From Streptomyces celluloflavus (GTDB lineage Bacteria; Actinomycetota; Actinomycetes; Streptomycetales; Streptomycetaceae), in assembly GCA_000720995.1 (NCBI GenBank), contig JOEL01000046.1, positions 1-51,232 of the forward strand: a stretch of DNA of 51,232 nt, in the 5' to 3' direction. Below are positions 24,363 through 31,877 of the stretch, in pieces. The notes under the pieces are model-generated. The model had not been told where the DNA came from. It did no database searches and saw nothing but the letters and a program-made list of their open reading frames with translations. The position numbers were made by a program, and so were the translations under genes. Every line of letters begins with the position of its first letter. Position 1 is the first letter of the stretch.

Positions 24363-25772
24363 GTGAGATGGGCCGTGGTCAAGGTGGCCCTCGCCGTCAC
24401 CGTGATGGTCGTGGTCGCGTTCGCCGTTCCCCTCGGCCTCGTCGTCAAGGAGATGGCCCGCGACCGCGCGTTCTCCAACGCCGAACGGCAGGCCGCCACC
24501 ATCGGCCCGGTCCTCGCCATCACCAGCGACCGCGCCCAGCTGGCGAGGGCCGTCGCCAGCGCCGAGACCGGCCCCGGCGGCCGGATCGGCGTGCACGTCC
24601 CCGCGTCCGCCAAGGGCGCCGAACCCGTCGGGATCGGCTTCCGGCGGGCCGCGCCGCAGGACATCGCGGCCGCCGTCACCCTCGGCCGGGCCTCCATCGC
24701 GCCGGTCCCCGGCGGCTCCGCACTGCTCCAGCCGACCGCCGTCGCCGCCGGTATCGCGATCGTCGAGGTCTACGTCCCCGACGCCGCGCTCACCAACGGC
24801 GTCACCACCTCCTGGGCCGTACTGGCCGGCGTCGGACTGGCGCTGGTCGTCGGCTCGGTCGCCGTCGCCGACCGGCTCGGCACCCGGCTGGTGCGCCCGG
24901 CCGAGCGGCTGGCGCGCGCCGCGCACACCCTCGGCCGGGGCGGACTCGGGGTCCGCGTACCGGAGGACGGCCCCAGGGAACTGCGGTCCGCGGCCGCCGC
25001 GTTCAACGCCATGGCCGACCAGGTCGTCCAACTCCTGGCCAACGAACGCGAACTGGCCGCCGACCTCTCGCACCGGCTCCGTACCCCGCTGACCGTGCTC
25101 CGGCTGAACGCCGCCTCGCTCGGCGACGGCCCGGCCGCCGACCAGACCCGGGCCGCCGTCGCCCAGTTGGAGCGCGAGGTCGACCAGATCATCCGCACCG
25201 CCCGGGAGCAGAAGGCGCAGACCCGGCAGGCCGCCGCCGAGGCCGGCTGCGATGCCGCCGAGGTGATCCGCGAGCGGATGGGCTTCTGGTCGGCGCTCGC
25301 GGAGGACGAGGGGCGCACGGTACGCATCGCCGGCGCGGACCGGCCCGTCCGCATCCCCGTCGCGCGCCCGGATCTCGCCGCGGCCCTGGACGCGCTGCTC
25401 GGCAACGTCTTCCGGCACACCCCCCAGGGCACGGCCTTCGCGGTGGATGTGCACCACGCCGGGGCCGCCGGCAATTCGGTGATCGTGCTGGTCTCGGACG
25501 CCGGCCCCGGTATCGCGGACCCGGCAGCCGCGCTGCGCCGCGGCCACGGCGGCGGCGGGGACGGCTCCACCGGCCTCGGCCTGGACATCGTGCGGCGGCT
25601 CGCCGAATCGACCGGCGGCGAGGTGCGCATCGGCCGGTCCGTCCTGGGCGGCACCGAGGTACGGGTGTGGCTGGTGCTGGACGAGGGGCGCGCCCCGCAC
25701 GGCGTACGGCGCGGGCACCGGCTGCGCCGCAGGCTCCGCGCCCGGGGGAGGCGGGCCGCGGGGCGGGCATGA
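24363..25772 (+). CDS. sensor histidine kinase
   Basis: Membrane sensor kinase, 469 aa, partner of the preceding regulator. Transmembrane segments lie at about residues 5-27 and 149-170, enclosing an extracellular sensor of about 120 residues. A HAMP-like region follows, then the dimerisation domain with H237 in DLSHRLRTPLT. The ATPase domain has N-box GNVFRHTP, G1 SDAGPGI and G2 STGLGLDI. The C-terminal 25 residues are Arg-rich. GTG 24363 follows GGGAG at 8 nt. Signal unknown; the divergent anchored protein at 22883 is a possible sensor partner. Confidence 0.9.
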   Translation: MRWAVVKVALAVTVMVVVAFAVPLGLVVKEMARDRAFSNAERQAATIGPVLAITSDRAQLARAVASAETGPGGRIGVHVPASAKGAEPVGIGFRRAAPQDIAAAVTLGRASIAPVPGGSALLQPTAVAAGIAIVEVYVPDAALTNGVTTSWAVLAGVGLALVVGSVAVADRLGTRLVRPAERLARAAHTLGRGGLGVRVPEDGPRELRSAAAAFNAMADQVVQLLANERELAADLSHRLRTPLTVLRLNAASLGDGPAADQTRAAVAQLEREVDQIIRTAREQKAQTRQAAAEAGCDAAEVIRERMGFWSALAEDEGRTVRIAGADRPVRIPVARPDLAAALDALLGNVFRHTPQGTAFAVDVHHAGAAGNSVIVLVSDAGPGIADPAAALRRGHGGGGDGSTGLGLDIVRRLAESTGGEVRIGRSVLGGTEVRVWLVLDEGRAPHGVRRGHRLRRRLRARGRRAAGRA

Positions 25773-26338
25773 GGACCCCGGCTCCACCCGTCAGGCGGCT
25801 CTTAACCGCCCCCTTCCGCTCCCTTAAGGCACCCATAATTCCGCCAACCGCCGCACCGAACAGGTCATTTGTCCGTTTCGCGGCCGCTAGCGTGCGGGAC
25901 GTACCTCAGCTCCCCGCATGACGACAGGCAGGCACGTGATGGGTTCCTCGGCACACCACCGGCGCATGGGCCGCACCGCCGCACCGGCCCGGACGGCCGC
26001 GGCCCGCACGTCGGCGTACGACGCCCGGCGCGCCGCGCGCCCGCCCGGCGGCTCGGCCGCACCGGGCCCGCCGGACACCACCCGGGCCCGCGCCGCCGGT
26101 ACCCGGGTCCGCGCCGCCCGCACCTGCTGACGACGAACCTCGCGGCACGGGTCACCCCCCTCCCCCCGGACCGCGTTCCCCAGGCGGGGCGCAGCGGCTC
26201 TCCCCCCACCCGCTGCGTCCCGCCGTCCCGCCGCCGCCCGGATCCGCCCCGCACACCTGGCGCGGTCCGTGGCCCGGCCGGTCCCCCCGCCGGCCCGGTG
26301 AGCGGACCCCCGGCGGGGCGGGCACCTGCTACGGCCGC
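25773..26338. other. 566-bp gap after the sensor kinase
   Basis: Contains CTCTTAACC and CCCTTAAGG (about 25799-25828) and TAGCGT (25888-25893), a -10-like element. A 70-codon frame from ATG 25918 to 26130 encodes an Arg/Ala-rich peptide without a ribosome site or known domain; I regard it as unlikely but possible. The right half is very GC-rich with no pattern I recognise. Confidence 0.45.
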
Positions 26339-27334
26339 TCAGCCCGCCCCGCCGCCGGCGCCCGCAGCACCCACACCCTCCGCCACCCCTTCCGCTCCCG
26401 TCGCTCCCGCCCCACCCCGTACGGCCGTACGGAACGCGATCGGCGTGATCCCCGCCCGGCGCTGGAAGAACTTGGTGAAGTTGGTGGCGTCGGCGAAGCC
26501 CAGCCGGTCCGCGATCCGGGCCGCGGACCGGTCGCCGTGCGCCAGCAGCCGCTTGGCCTCCAGCACCACCCGGCGGTCGATGAACTCCTTCGCCCCGACC
26601 CCGGCGGCGATCTCGGTGGCCCGGGAGAGGGTGCGCGGCGCATACCCCAGCGCCTTGGCGTAGTCCGCGACGCGGCGGCTGCGGGCGAAGTCGCGCTCCA
26701 CCGCGTCCCGGAACCGCAGATACGTCTCGCTCGCCTCGCAGTTCCCGTCCGCCCCGCCGTCCGCCGGTCCGGCCGGATACGCGGCACGCAGTACGAGCAC
26801 CGCCAGCAGATGGCGCAGCACCTCGACATGCACCTCCAGCGGCAGCCCGCCCAGCTCGCCGAACTCGTGGTGCAACTGCCGCAGCGCCTCGTCCATACGG
26901 TGCGCCGCCGCCCCTTCGAGATGCCGTACGGCCGGCCCGTACCAGTCCTCTATCCGGGCCGCCGCGGCGGTGGACGGATCGAGAAAGCCGGACTCGAAGA
27001 GCACCAGCCGGCCCTCCGCCCCCGCCAGGTCACCGAAGTGCTGGACCTGCCCGGGACGGGACCACAGCCAGTCGCCCGGGGCGAGGACATGCTCCCGGAA
27101 GTCGACACTGTGCAGCAGCCGGCCGCTGTCCACGGTCAGCAGATGGTGGAAGCCGGGGCGGTGCGGGGTGGCCAGCTGGCACGCGTCCGCGCGGGCGCGC
27201 AGCTCGGCGAGCGTCATCACCTCCACACCGGCCGGCCGCCCGGCCGGCGCCGAGAACGGCACCTCCGGGATCTCCGCGAGATCCGCGATACCTGGAGCCG
27301 GTCCCTCACCCTCCTGTCGTTTTTTGACCATCAT
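26339..27334 (-). CDS. AraC-family transcriptional regulator
   Basis: A 331-aa regulator with an N-terminal cupin-like sensing region (HRPGFHHLLTVDSG, APGDWLWSRPGQVQHFG) and a C-terminal double helix-turn-helix (about 215-310). The latter includes VADYAKALGYAPRTLSR and IADRLGFADATNFTKFFQR. The last 25 residues are a Gly/Ala tail. It is divergent from the oxidoreductase at 27454, the normal arrangement for a regulator and its target. The TCAGC-GCG-GCTGA element between them is a candidate site. Confidence 0.9.
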   Translation of the reverse strand: MMVKKRQEGEGPAPGIADLAEIPEVPFSAPAGRPAGVEVMTLAELRARADACQLATPHRPGFHHLLTVDSGRLLHSVDFREHVLAPGDWLWSRPGQVQHFGDLAGAEGRLVLFESGFLDPSTAAAARIEDWYGPAVRHLEGAAAHRMDEALRQLHHEFGELGGLPLEVHVEVLRHLLAVLVLRAAYPAGPADGGADGNCEASETYLRFRDAVERDFARSRRVADYAKALGYAPRTLSRATEIAAGVGAKEFIDRRVVLEAKRLLAHGDRSAARIADRLGFADATNFTKFFQRRAGITPIAFRTAVRGGAGATGAEGVAEGVGAAGAGGGAG

Positions 27335-27373
27335 CCGTCCCCTGCCTACCCCGAAATATCCCGCTGGTACCCC

Positions 27374-27400
27374 TAGCGTAGAAGACGTCAGCGCGGCTGA
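27374..27400 (+). promoter_or_regulatory. candidate promoter and operator for the NAD(P)-binding oxidoreductase
   Basis: TAGCGT (27374-27379) is a plausible -10, and TCAGC-GCG-GCTGA (27388-27400) is a short inverted repeat where transcription would begin. TACCCC occurs twice upstream, about 21 bp apart (about 27347 and 27368), consistent with two-turn AraC-type half-sites. Confidence 0.3.
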
Positions 27401-27453
27401 TGACGGAAAACGGAAGTCCTTACCGGACGCACGGAACAGCTGGGAGAACCACC

Positions 27454-28104
27454 ATGTCCACGATCGCTCTCTTCGGGGCCAATGGCACCATCGGCAGCCG
27501 CATCCTCGGTGAGGCGCTGAACCGCGGCCACCAGGTCACCGCGGTCGTCCGCGACCCCGCGAAGATCACCACGACCCACCCGAACCTGACCGTCATCACC
27601 GGCGACATCCTCGATCCGGCCTCGGTCGCCGCCGCGGCCAAGGGCCACGACGTCCTGGTCAGTGCGGTCGGCGGCGGTGACGGACCGGGGCATATCGCCA
27701 CCATCACGCCCGCCGCCAAGTCCCTGGTCGCCGGTCTGCGCACGCTCGGCGACGCGGCACCGCGGCTGATCACCGTCGGCGGCGCCGGCTCGCTGCGCAC
27801 CCCCGACGGCAAGCAGGTCTGGGACGCCGAGGGCCTCCCCGAGTTCCTGCTCCAGATCATGCACGCGCACGGCGACGCGCTGGACTACTACCGCACCGTC
27901 TCCGATGTGCGCTGGACCAACCTCAGCCCCGCCGCCACCATCGCCCCCGGCGAGCGCACCGGCAGCTACCGCACCGCCACCGAGGACCTGGTCACCGCCG
28001 CGGACGGCAGCAGCCGCATCTCCACCGAGGACTACGCCGTCGCCGTCCTGGACGAGATCGAGCAGCCCCGCCACCTCGGCGAGCGCTTCACCATCGGCTA
28101 CTGA
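27454..28104 (+). CDS. NAD(P)-dependent oxidoreductase, NmrA/SDR-like
   Basis: A 216-aa atypical short-chain dehydrogenase. The dinucleotide motif is FGANGTIGSRI (residues 6-16), followed by VVRDPAKI and VITGDILDP, typical of NAD(P)H-binding NmrA-like proteins. The Tyr-x3-Lys catalytic motif of classical SDRs is not evident. GGGAGAA precedes ATG 27454 by 7 nt. The divergent AraC protein is the likely regulator. Substrate unknown. Confidence 0.8.
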   Translation: MSTIALFGANGTIGSRILGEALNRGHQVTAVVRDPAKITTTHPNLTVITGDILDPASVAAAAKGHDVLVSAVGGGDGPGHIATITPAAKSLVAGLRTLGDAAPRLITVGGAGSLRTPDGKQVWDAEGLPEFLLQIMHAHGDALDYYRTVSDVRWTNLSPAATIAPGERTGSYRTATEDLVTAADGSSRISTEDYAVAVLDEIEQPRHLGERFTIGY

Positions 28105-28411
28105 GCCGACCGGCCGCCGCATTGCGGCGCACCGACCGCGCATCGGCCGCGCAGCGGCCCGCAGGAATATCGAGGCCCCCGACCCGAGGTCGGGGGCCTC
28201 GACGGTGAGGTGGGTAACGGGGCGCGAAGCAGTTCTCCGAGGACTGCCAACGACCGATGCCGGGAAGGACACCGCACTCCCCGACCCGGACCCCCCGACC
28301 GCTCCACCACTCGCCGAAGACCGGTGGCCGGACGGCTGCTGACGGAGGGTCGGCGCAGGCGGCGCGCCCTCCGACGGCGGGATCGCCGAGGTCGCCGGGG
28401 CGCGCCGCCGG
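28105..28411. other. 307-bp gap between convergent genes
   Basis: Holds the terminator at 28171-28201 and, just after it, a 19-bp sequence (28206-28224) resembling the 3' end of tRNA-His at 31066. Otherwise nothing is recognised. Confidence 0.6.
28171..28201. terminator. strong bidirectional terminator
   Basis: CGAGGCCCCCGACC (28171-28184) pairs perfectly with GGTCGGGGGCCTCG (28188-28201) around CGA. It follows the oxidoreductase gene and faces the convergent hemC-like gene. Confidence 0.8.
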
Positions 28412-29383
28412 TCAGTGCGGGATGCCGGCGATGATGTCGCGGGCGCCCTGACGCAGCAGTTCGGCGCAGACGCGGGAGCCGAGAACGGCCGGGTCGTTCA
28501 TGCCCTCGCCCCACAAGTGGGCGTGGACGAACCGGGAACCGTCACCGGAGAAGACCATGCCGCGGAGGCTGAGTTGTCCGTCGGGTCCAGTGACGCAGTG
28601 GCCGGCGATCGGGGAGTTGCAGTGTCCGCGCAGGCCGCCGAGCATGACGCGTTCGGCGGCGATCTCGGTCATGGTGCGTTCGTGGTTGAGCTGCCGAAGC
28701 AAATGGGCGACGGGGCCATCGTCCTCGCGGCATTCGAGTCCGAGGGCACCGGCCCCGACGGCGGGCAGCATCTCGCCGACGCCGAAGACCTGCCGGGCCC
28801 GGTGCGCGAGACCGAGGCGTTCGAGGCCGGCGCGGGCGAGGACCATCGCGTCGAGCTTGTGGTCCATGGGTTTGCGGCCGTCGAGCTTGTCGATGCGGGT
28901 GCCGACCAGGCCACGGACGCGTACGACGTCGAGGTCGGGGCGGACGCGGTTGATCTGGGCCTTGCGGCGTACGGCGGAGGTGGCGACGGAGGCACCGGGC
29001 GGCAGGTCGTCGAGCGTCCGCACGTCGGATCCTTGGGGGACGAGCAGGACGTCGCGGACGTCGTCGCGCGGCAGGTAAGCGGCGAACACCAGACCTTCCG
29101 GCAGGGGGACGTCGCCGGGCACATCCTTGACGCAGTGCACGGCCATGTCGATGCGGGAGCGCTGCAACATCTGGTCGATCTCGCGGACGAACAGGCCCTT
29201 CCCGCCCAGCCGCGCGAGGTCCCCTGGCCATTTGTCGGCCTCGGTCGTCACGGGCTCGATCTCGATGTCGAGATCGGGTTCGCGCTCGCGGAGCAGGGCG
29301 GAGACCTGGTCGACCTGGGCGAGAGCCAACGGTGAACTACGGGTGCCGATACGGAGTTTGCGGGCCGGGAAGTCGCTACTCAT
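28412..29383 (-). CDS. hemC: diverged hydroxymethylbilane synthase (porphobilinogen deaminase)
   Basis: Would polymerise four porphobilinogens to hydroxymethylbilane in tetrapyrrole synthesis. The 323-aa product has the family frame: GTRSSPLALAQ, GGKGLFVREID, and VHCVKDVP with the catalytic Asp. Key blocks deviate from textbook HemC: ATSAVRR where GTSSLRR is usual, RGLVGTRIDKLD for RGNVxTR, and GHCNSPIAG where GCQVPIG carries the dipyrromethane-binding Cys. A Cys is still present in that loop. No other haem gene is nearby, so this is probably a second copy with a special role. Its ATG overlaps the stop of a Nudix remnant (ATGA). Confidence 0.8.
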   Translation of the reverse strand: MSSDFPARKLRIGTRSSPLALAQVDQVSALLREREPDLDIEIEPVTTEADKWPGDLARLGGKGLFVREIDQMLQRSRIDMAVHCVKDVPGDVPLPEGLVFAAYLPRDDVRDVLLVPQGSDVRTLDDLPPGASVATSAVRRKAQINRVRPDLDVVRVRGLVGTRIDKLDGRKPMDHKLDAMVLARAGLERLGLAHRARQVFGVGEMLPAVGAGALGLECREDDGPVAHLLRQLNHERTMTEIAAERVMLGGLRGHCNSPIAGHCVTGPDGQLSLRGMVFSGDGSRFVHAHLWGEGMNDPAVLGSRVCAELLRQGARDIIAGIPH

Positions 29384-29640
29384 GTCGTCCTCTCGTGTCG
29401 GGCTTCACGGTAGGCGGTGGTGCCTGGTGCCTGGAGCGGGCCGACGACGCGAGCGGCGACGGGCCGGGCATAACAGTGCGTCGGCTTCCTCGGGAGTGGC
29501 CCAGCGCCACGCGGCGAGTCCGTCACTCTGAAGAGTGATGGAGTCGCTGTCCCCGGCAGCGGGGATCGGGGCCGGCGAACAGGAACGCCTGGGCGGCGCC
29601 GAGAGGGGACTCGCCCTGCTCGCGAGGAAGTCCAAGCCCT
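29380..29640 (-). pseudogene. Nudix hydrolase remnant with two frameshifts
   Basis: Three minus-strand frames join into one Nudix-like C-terminal half: REQGESPLGAAQAFLFAGP in the first, then GDSDSITLQSDGLAAWRW with ATPEEADALL in the second, then ARPVAARVVGPLQAPGTT with AYREARHERTT and TGA in the third. The catalytic Nudix box and N-terminus are missing. The final TGA overlaps the hemC ATG by 4 bp, so the two were once an operon. Confidence 0.65.
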
Positions 29641-29976
29641 TCACAGAGACAGGGAAGGCGCTGCTCCGGTAGCTGCTGACGTCGAATCGACGCCTTGGCC
29701 GCCCCGATGGATTTCTCCAGACATGAGAAACGCCCCGGTACGGTGGCGGGACGTGAAGGAATTAAAGGGAGTGTTTTTGGCCAGACGGACCGGAATGGAG
29801 ATGGGAGGCAAGTGCTTCAGATGGGAGGAGATTCAAAGCAGAGAAGTCACCCGTAGGAATCAAAAATCTTGACAGCTATTGCCTGCCATTTGCGCCTGAT
29901 GCCAGGCTTGTGCGGGATGCAAGGCTGTCGAATGTGCCGCATCTGTGCAATTTCCTTGTCTGAGAGGTGGCAGGTG
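29641..29976. other. AT-richer gap upstream of the orphan gene
   Basis: Unusually AT-rich for this genome. It contains a 49-codon frame from ATG 29723 to TGA 29872 (begins MRNAPVRWRDVKELKG, includes a TTA codon) that I do not call as a gene, and a perfect TTGACA at 29869-29874 whose -10 partner is unclear. Confidence 0.45.
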
Positions 29977-30270
29977 ATGGGTGAGCCGATCCAGGTCGTG
30001 CCGGCAAGTGCGGCACTGTCCGGGGCTTTCTTCGCGGACATCGGGATTCACGGACTTTTCACGCTGTCGTTCAGCATCCCGAGCGTAACCAATGCCAATG
30101 TGGTCATGGTGTCAATGACCGAACTTAACGGCAACACTAATTTGCCGTTTATCGGAGACGCGACCATGACGGTGCATAACGTCGCACCCGGAAACGGCAC
30201 CGTGCAGGTCCGAGGAGAGGTGGACTGGGATTCCAATCTCTCAACCCGCGTATATTTCCTCGTGACCTGA
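29977..30270 (+). CDS. orphan small protein of foreign composition, 97 aa
   Basis: Unrecognised. The protein looks all-beta: GLFTLSFSIPSVTNANVVMV, MTELNGNTNLPFIGDATM, GTVQVRGEVDWDS and a final STRVYFLVT. There is no signal peptide, Cys or Lys. Codon choice is unlike that of its neighbours (CTT, AAT, TTG, TTT, ATA are used freely), which marks recent acquisition. GAGAGG lies 9 nt before ATG 29977. The even strand pattern suggests a small beta-sandwich, perhaps a binding or structural protein; no function is claimed. Confidence 0.6.
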   Translation: MGEPIQVVPASAALSGAFFADIGIHGLFTLSFSIPSVTNANVVMVSMTELNGNTNLPFIGDATMTVHNVAPGNGTVQVRGEVDWDSNLSTRVYFLVT

Positions 30271-30288
30271 AACCGCGCGCACAGCCCC

Positions 30289-30740
30289 TCAGCGATATGC
30301 CGGCAAGGTCACCTTGGCCACTGGACTTGAATTCCGGTCGTATGCGTAGGGCTGCCGCGCTCCGGCGCTCGCGGACCAGCGTTCCGGACCGGAGCCTGAG
30401 CCGGTGCCGCGGTACTGCCCGTCGTGGGGGTCGGCGAAGCCGCGGGGGATGATTCCGCTGATGCCGCCGAAAGCTCCGACCGTACTGCGGGTCACCGTCG
30501 GAGGTCACACCCTCGCGGGCGTATTCGTCGTGCCCCAGGAAGGTCGCCTCCTCCGCTGCGTGATCGCCCGCGCGCGGCAAGCTCGTCTTCGTGCGACAGC
30601 GCGACGTGCGCAGCGGTGGCCCGCTCTCCACCGCGGCCACGCACGATGCGGAGGTCGCGGTGGTGGTCCCCGTGGGTCCGCTCGGCAATACCGGTGAGCC
30701 GGTCGGCGTAGCGCGTGGCCCAGTGGGTGTACGGCACGAC
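30289..30740 (-). pseudogene. decayed gene spread over three frames
   Basis: The minus strand reads as one protein only if frames are switched twice. It runs PYTHWATRYADRLTGIAER with HVALSHEDELAARG, then DHAAEEATFLGHDEYAREG, then FGGISGIIPRGFADPHDGQ and ending SPVAKVTLPAYR with a stop. The style of the last part suggests a secreted or surface protein, but I do not recognise the family. No start is seen. Confidence 0.5.
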
Positions 30741-31024
30741 GCTGGGTCTGGGGCCCCAGGCTCTACGAATCTCCCGCCGCGGACCCGGCCGGTCGGCCGG
30801 GGCTGCGGCCCATGGCCGTCCTCGAGTTTCTTGACGGTCTTGGCACCCTCAAGATCGCCGACCTTCTCAGGCGGGGGCCGCGGCCGGTGCGCCCGCCGCT
30901 TCACCTGACAAGCGAAGCCTTCACTCGTCGCGGAGGCGTTCCGTGATGCGCGCCACGCCCGGAAGGTACGGGCGTCCGGAGGGAGGAGCGTTCCCGCGGT
31001 GTTGCCCCGTTCCCGGGAATGACC

Positions 31025-31058
31025 AAGGGCCCGACCTGCTTTCGCAGGTCGGGCCCTT
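31025..31058 (-). terminator. terminator downstream of tRNA-His
   Basis: AAGGGCCCGACCTGC (31025-31039) pairs perfectly with GCAGGTCGGGCCCTT (31044-31058) around TTTC, just past the tRNA 3' end on the minus strand. Confidence 0.85.
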
Positions 31059-31065
31059 GCTTTGC

Positions 31066-31142
31066 TGGGGTGAGTAACGGGACTTGAACCCGCGACATCC
31101 TGGACCACAACCAGGTGCTCTACCAGCTGAGCTATACCCACC
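31066..31142 (-). tRNA. tRNA-His (anticodon GTG)
   Basis: Complete cloverleaf on the minus strand: extra G at position -1, acceptor GTGGGTA/TACTCAC, D-arm TAGCTCAGCTGG, anticodon arm CCTGG-TTGTGGT-CCAGG giving GTG, T-arm with GGTTCAAGTCC. The discriminator is C, as expected for tRNA-His, and CCA is encoded. Confidence 0.97.
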
Positions 31143-31208
31143 ATGACCGGTGCTGTGTGGTTCTTTTTCCCCACCGGCTGAGAAAAAGTGTACAGGGTCG
31201 AGAGGGGT

Positions 31209-31243
31209 GCTCGCTCCCGGTTTCGGTGAGTCCGGGAGCGAGC
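31209..31243 (-). terminator. terminator of the adpA-orn operon
   Basis: GCTCGCTCCCGG (31209-31220) pairs perfectly with CCGGGAGCGAGC (31232-31243) around an 11-nt loop, 8 nt past the orn stop. Confidence 0.75.
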
Positions 31244-31250
31244 TGCGTCA

Positions 31251-31877
31251 CTACGGCGTGGACTGTGGCTCGGCCGGCAGCACGTGCTTCGCCGCGATGG
31301 CCTTCGCGGTGTCCGAGTCGGGACCGGGCTGCGGTACGAAGACCGCCTCCCGGTAGTAGCGCAACTCCGCGATGGATTCACGGATATCGGCCAGCGCCCG
31401 GTGGTTGCCGCTCTTGTCCGGACTGTTGAAGTACGCCCGCGGGAACCAGCGCCTGGCCAGCTCCTTCACGGAGGAGACATCGACGATCCGGTAGTGGAGA
31501 TAGCTCTCCAGGGTCGGCATGTCGCGCAGCAGGAAGCCGCGGTCCGTGCCGACGGAGTTCCCGCACAGCGGGGCCTTCCCCGGCTCCGGCACATGCTGCT
31601 TGATGTACGCAAGCACCTGCGCCTGAGCCGCCTCCAGTGTCGTGCCGCCGTCCAGCTCCGAGAGCAGCCCGGAGGCGGTGTGCATCTGGCGCACCACCTC
31701 CGGCATGGTGGTCAGCGCCTCGGCCGGGGGGCGGATCACCACATCCACCCCGTCGCCCAGCACATTCAGCTCCGAGTCGGTGACCAGCGCGGCCACCTCG
31801 ATGAGCGCGTCATTCGCCAGCGAGAGTCCGGTCATCTCGCAGTCGATCCACACCATGCGATCGTTCATATGACTCAC
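31251..31877 (-). CDS. orn: oligoribonuclease
   Basis: 3'-5' exonuclease that degrades short RNAs and pGpG, the end product of cyclic di-GMP breakdown; needed for normal growth and development in Streptomyces. The 208-aa product has the DEDDh set: D and E in WIDCEMTGL, Asp in the GTDRGFL block, and HRALADIRES near the C-terminus. The first ATG (31877) overlaps the adpA stop as ATGA; the family start MNDRMVW corresponds to ATG 31868, so either may be used. Co-transcription with adpA is the classic arrangement in this genus. Confidence 0.95.
   Translation of the reverse strand: MSHMNDRMVWIDCEMTGLSLANDALIEVAALVTDSELNVLGDGVDVVIRPPAEALTTMPEVVRQMHTASGLLSELDGGTTLEAAQAQVLAYIKQHVPEPGKAPLCGNSVGTDRGFLLRDMPTLESYLHYRIVDVSSVKELARRWFPRAYFNSPDKSGNHRALADIRESIAELRYYREAVFVPQPGPDSDTAKAIAAKHVLPAEPQSTP

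Noticed and set aside
25918-26130. 70-codon Arg/Ala-rich frame
   Set aside because: No ribosome site and composition typical of chance frames in this DNA; kept only as a note in the gap entry.
30149-31381. Long minus-strand frame containing VGIAQLVEHLVVVQDVAGSS
   Set aside because: This is a translation of tRNA-His; the frame also crosses orn and decayed DNA.
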